Shown piece by piece: positions 5,599 through 6,704 of a DNA stretch of 6,704 bases. The translations under genes were made by a program, and so were the position numbers. The notes under the pieces were generated by a model. That model made no database searches. It had not been told where the DNA came from and worked only from the letters and a program-made list of their open reading frames with translations. Each line of letters begins with the position of its first letter. The first letter of the stretch is position 1. This stretch comes from Phycisphaerales bacterium UBA4658 (lineage in GTDB: Bacteria > Planctomycetota > Phycisphaerae > Phycisphaerales > UBA1924): contig DHLW01000149.1 in the NCBI GenBank assembly GCA_002405485.1, positions 1-6,704 on the forward strand. The letters are read 5' to 3'.

Positions 5599-5817
5599 CT
5601 AGTGGCGGTAGGTGATCCGCGCTTTGGACAGGTCGTACGGGCTGAGTTCCACCGTGACCTTGTCGCCCGGCAGAATTCGAATGTAGTTCATCCGCATCTT
5701 GCCCGAGACGTACGCCAGCACGCGCAGGTCATTGGGAAGCTTGACCTTGAACATCGCGTTGGGCAGAGACTCCTCCACGATGGCATCCAGCGTCAGTTTG
5801 TCGTCGTCTTTGGGCAA
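5599..5817 (-). CDS. infA: Translation initiation factor IF-1
   Basis: This gene encodes 72 residues, exactly the usual IF-1 length, if it starts at the TTG at 5817 ([16 protein letters not shown]). IF-1 binds the ribosomal A site during initiation and modulates IF-2 and IF-3. It is a single OB-fold, and [32 protein letters not shown] and [15 protein letters not shown] match the family closely. No ATG or GTG is available near the N-terminus. A second in-frame TTG at 5847 would add ten residues ([10 protein letters not shown]) that have no family counterpart. Neither TTG has a strong Shine-Dalgarno. It follows secY; adk and map, often found between them, are absent. Confidence 0.93.
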   Translation of the reverse strand: MPKDDDKLTLDAIVEESLPNAMFKVKLPNDLRVLAYVSGKMRMNYIRILPGDKVTVELSPYDLSKARITYRH

Positions 5818-5853
5818 GCAGATCTTTCGTGCAAACGGTGCGAACAAAGTCCG

Positions 5854-5859
5854 AGTATA
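5854..5859 (-). promoter_or_regulatory. Possible -10 box upstream of infA
   Basis: The minus strand reads TATACT, one mismatch from TATAAT, inside the secY-infA gap. Transcription would begin near 5847, giving a leader of about 30 nt to the TTG at 5817. No good -35 box lies at the right distance (TTGGAA is only 14 bp upstream), so this is weak. Confidence 0.25.
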
Positions 5860-5901
5860 GGCCGACGACTTTCTTCCAACCCGGGCTGAAGGGCCCGCCG
5901 A

Positions 5902-6704
5902 TCAACCGGCGGTCCGACCCCCGCGTGCGGCCTCGTCGGTCCCCAGGAAGCCGGCGTAGTTCCGCATGAGCAGGTTGGCCTCGACCCGCTGGATGAAGTC
6001 CAGCACCACGCTCACGACGATGAGCAACCCCGTGCCCCCGAGGAACTGCGTCACGTTGAACGGAATGCCAAGACCGGTGTTGATCACCATCGGCAGCACG
6101 GCGATGACCGACAGGAACGCAGCCCCGACGAACGTGATCCGCTCCATCACTGTTTCCAGATACTCCGCCGTGCGCGGACCGGGGCGAAGTCCCGGAATGA
6201 ACGACCCGTGATCGCGGAGCTGCTTGGACATCTCCTCGGGGTTGAACTGCACCGTGATCCAGAAGTAGCTGAAGAAATAGATCAGGATGACCTCGAACAC
6301 CACGTAGGGGAAAGCCCCGTTTGCGAAGTTCTCAGCCAGCCATCGCGTGGTCAGTTCCCACCATCCGCCCGGAGCCGAGACACGCGCCTGCTGCTCCAGC
6401 ATGCTGAAGATCACCGATGGGAAGATCATCAGCGACGAGGCGAAGATGACCGGCATGACGCCGCCGTGGTTGATCCGCAGCGGCAGATACGACCGCTGGC
6501 CGCCGAAGACCTTCCGGCCGCGGGTGTGCTTGGCCTGCTGGATGGGGATGCGGCGTTGCGCCACGGTCATGAGCACCGAACCCGCGACGACGATCACAAA
6601 GCCCGCAAGCAGGAAGAACAGACCCGTCCAGCCGATCTTGCCCGTCTCCGTTGAGCCGGGCTGGAAGTTCGTCATGATCCACTGGATCGCGCCAGGCATC
6701 TGCG
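5902..6704 (-). CDS. secY: Preprotein translocase subunit SecY, C-terminal part (cut by window edge)
   Basis: The frame is open to the right edge, so 266 C-terminal residues are visible and the N-terminal half lies outside. SecY is the channel-forming subunit of the SecYEG translocon in the inner membrane. Visible landmarks are the hydrophobic segment WTGLFFLLAGFVIVVAGSVL, the cytoplasmic loop with RSYLPLRINHGGVMPVIFAS (E. coli has THLPLKVNMAGVIPAIFAS), and FNPEEMSKQLRDHGSFIPGL followed by RPG. The Arg of that RPG matches E. coli Arg357, important for SecA-driven transport. Further membrane segments cover ITFVGAAFLSVIAVLPMV and LLIVVSVVLDFI. The protein ends in a short polar tail, with a TGA at 5904-5902. 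A short GC hairpin follows the stop but lacks a T run, so read-through into infA is likely. Confidence 0.97.
   Translation of the reverse strand, partial: QMPGAIQWIMTNFQPGSTETGKIGWTGLFFLLAGFVIVVAGSVLMTVAQRRIPIQQAKHTRGRKVFGGQRSYLPLRINHGGVMPVIFASSLMIFPSVIFSMLEQQARVSAPGGWWELTTRWLAENFANGAFPYVVFEVILIYFFSYFWITVQFNPEEMSKQLRDHGSFIPGLRPGPRTAEYLETVMERITFVGAAFLSVIAVLPMVINTGLGIPFNVTQFLGGTGLLIVVSVVLDFIQRVEANLLMRNYAGFLGTDEAARGGRTAG

Overview
This window is a high-GC bacterial chromosome segment. It holds the downstream end of the spc/alpha ribosomal-protein region, followed by release factor 1 and the start of a riboflavin synthase gene. All intact genes lie on the minus strand, so transcription runs from position 6704 towards 1. 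The gene order is secY (cut by the right edge), infA, rpmJ, rpsM, rpsK, rpoA, rplQ, a short opposing remnant, prfA, and ribE (cut by the left edge). High GC, wide intergenic gaps, absence of adk/map between secY and infA, absence of rpsD between rpsK and rpoA, and an enlarged L17 suggest a planctomycete-like lineage, perhaps Phycisphaerae. That placement is inference; no rRNA is present to test it.

Right part (6704-2009): SecY is the protein-conducting channel, infA encodes translation initiation factor IF-1, and rpmJ/rpsM/rpsK/rplQ encode ribosomal proteins L36, S13, S11 and L17. rpoA encodes the RNA polymerase alpha subunit. The gaps between these genes are 84-268 bp and full of inverted repeats. 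A terminator-like hairpin with a T tract sits directly after rpoA, so rplQ may form a separate transcription unit with its own structured leader. A second, very clear terminator closes the cluster after rplQ. Between rpsM and rpsK lie two opposed arrays of a degenerate heptamer that can fold into a 14-bp perfect stem.

Middle part (1303-2008): a plus-strand remnant at 1553-1979 converges on rplQ. It reads as two frames joined at one +1 frameshift and resembles the DUF6714 type of uncharacterised protein; it has no credible start. The rest of this stretch holds an imperfect hairpin and a 25-nt polypyrimidine tract, with no gene that I can support.

Left part (1-1302): prfA encodes a complete release factor 1 with PAT and GGQ motifs. 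It is followed 43 nt later by the N-terminal 48 residues of riboflavin synthase alpha. No CRISPR array, tRNA, rRNA, transposase or prophage gene was seen. Ordinary core genes dominate; the unusual material is in the spacers, the L17 insertion and the broken gene.
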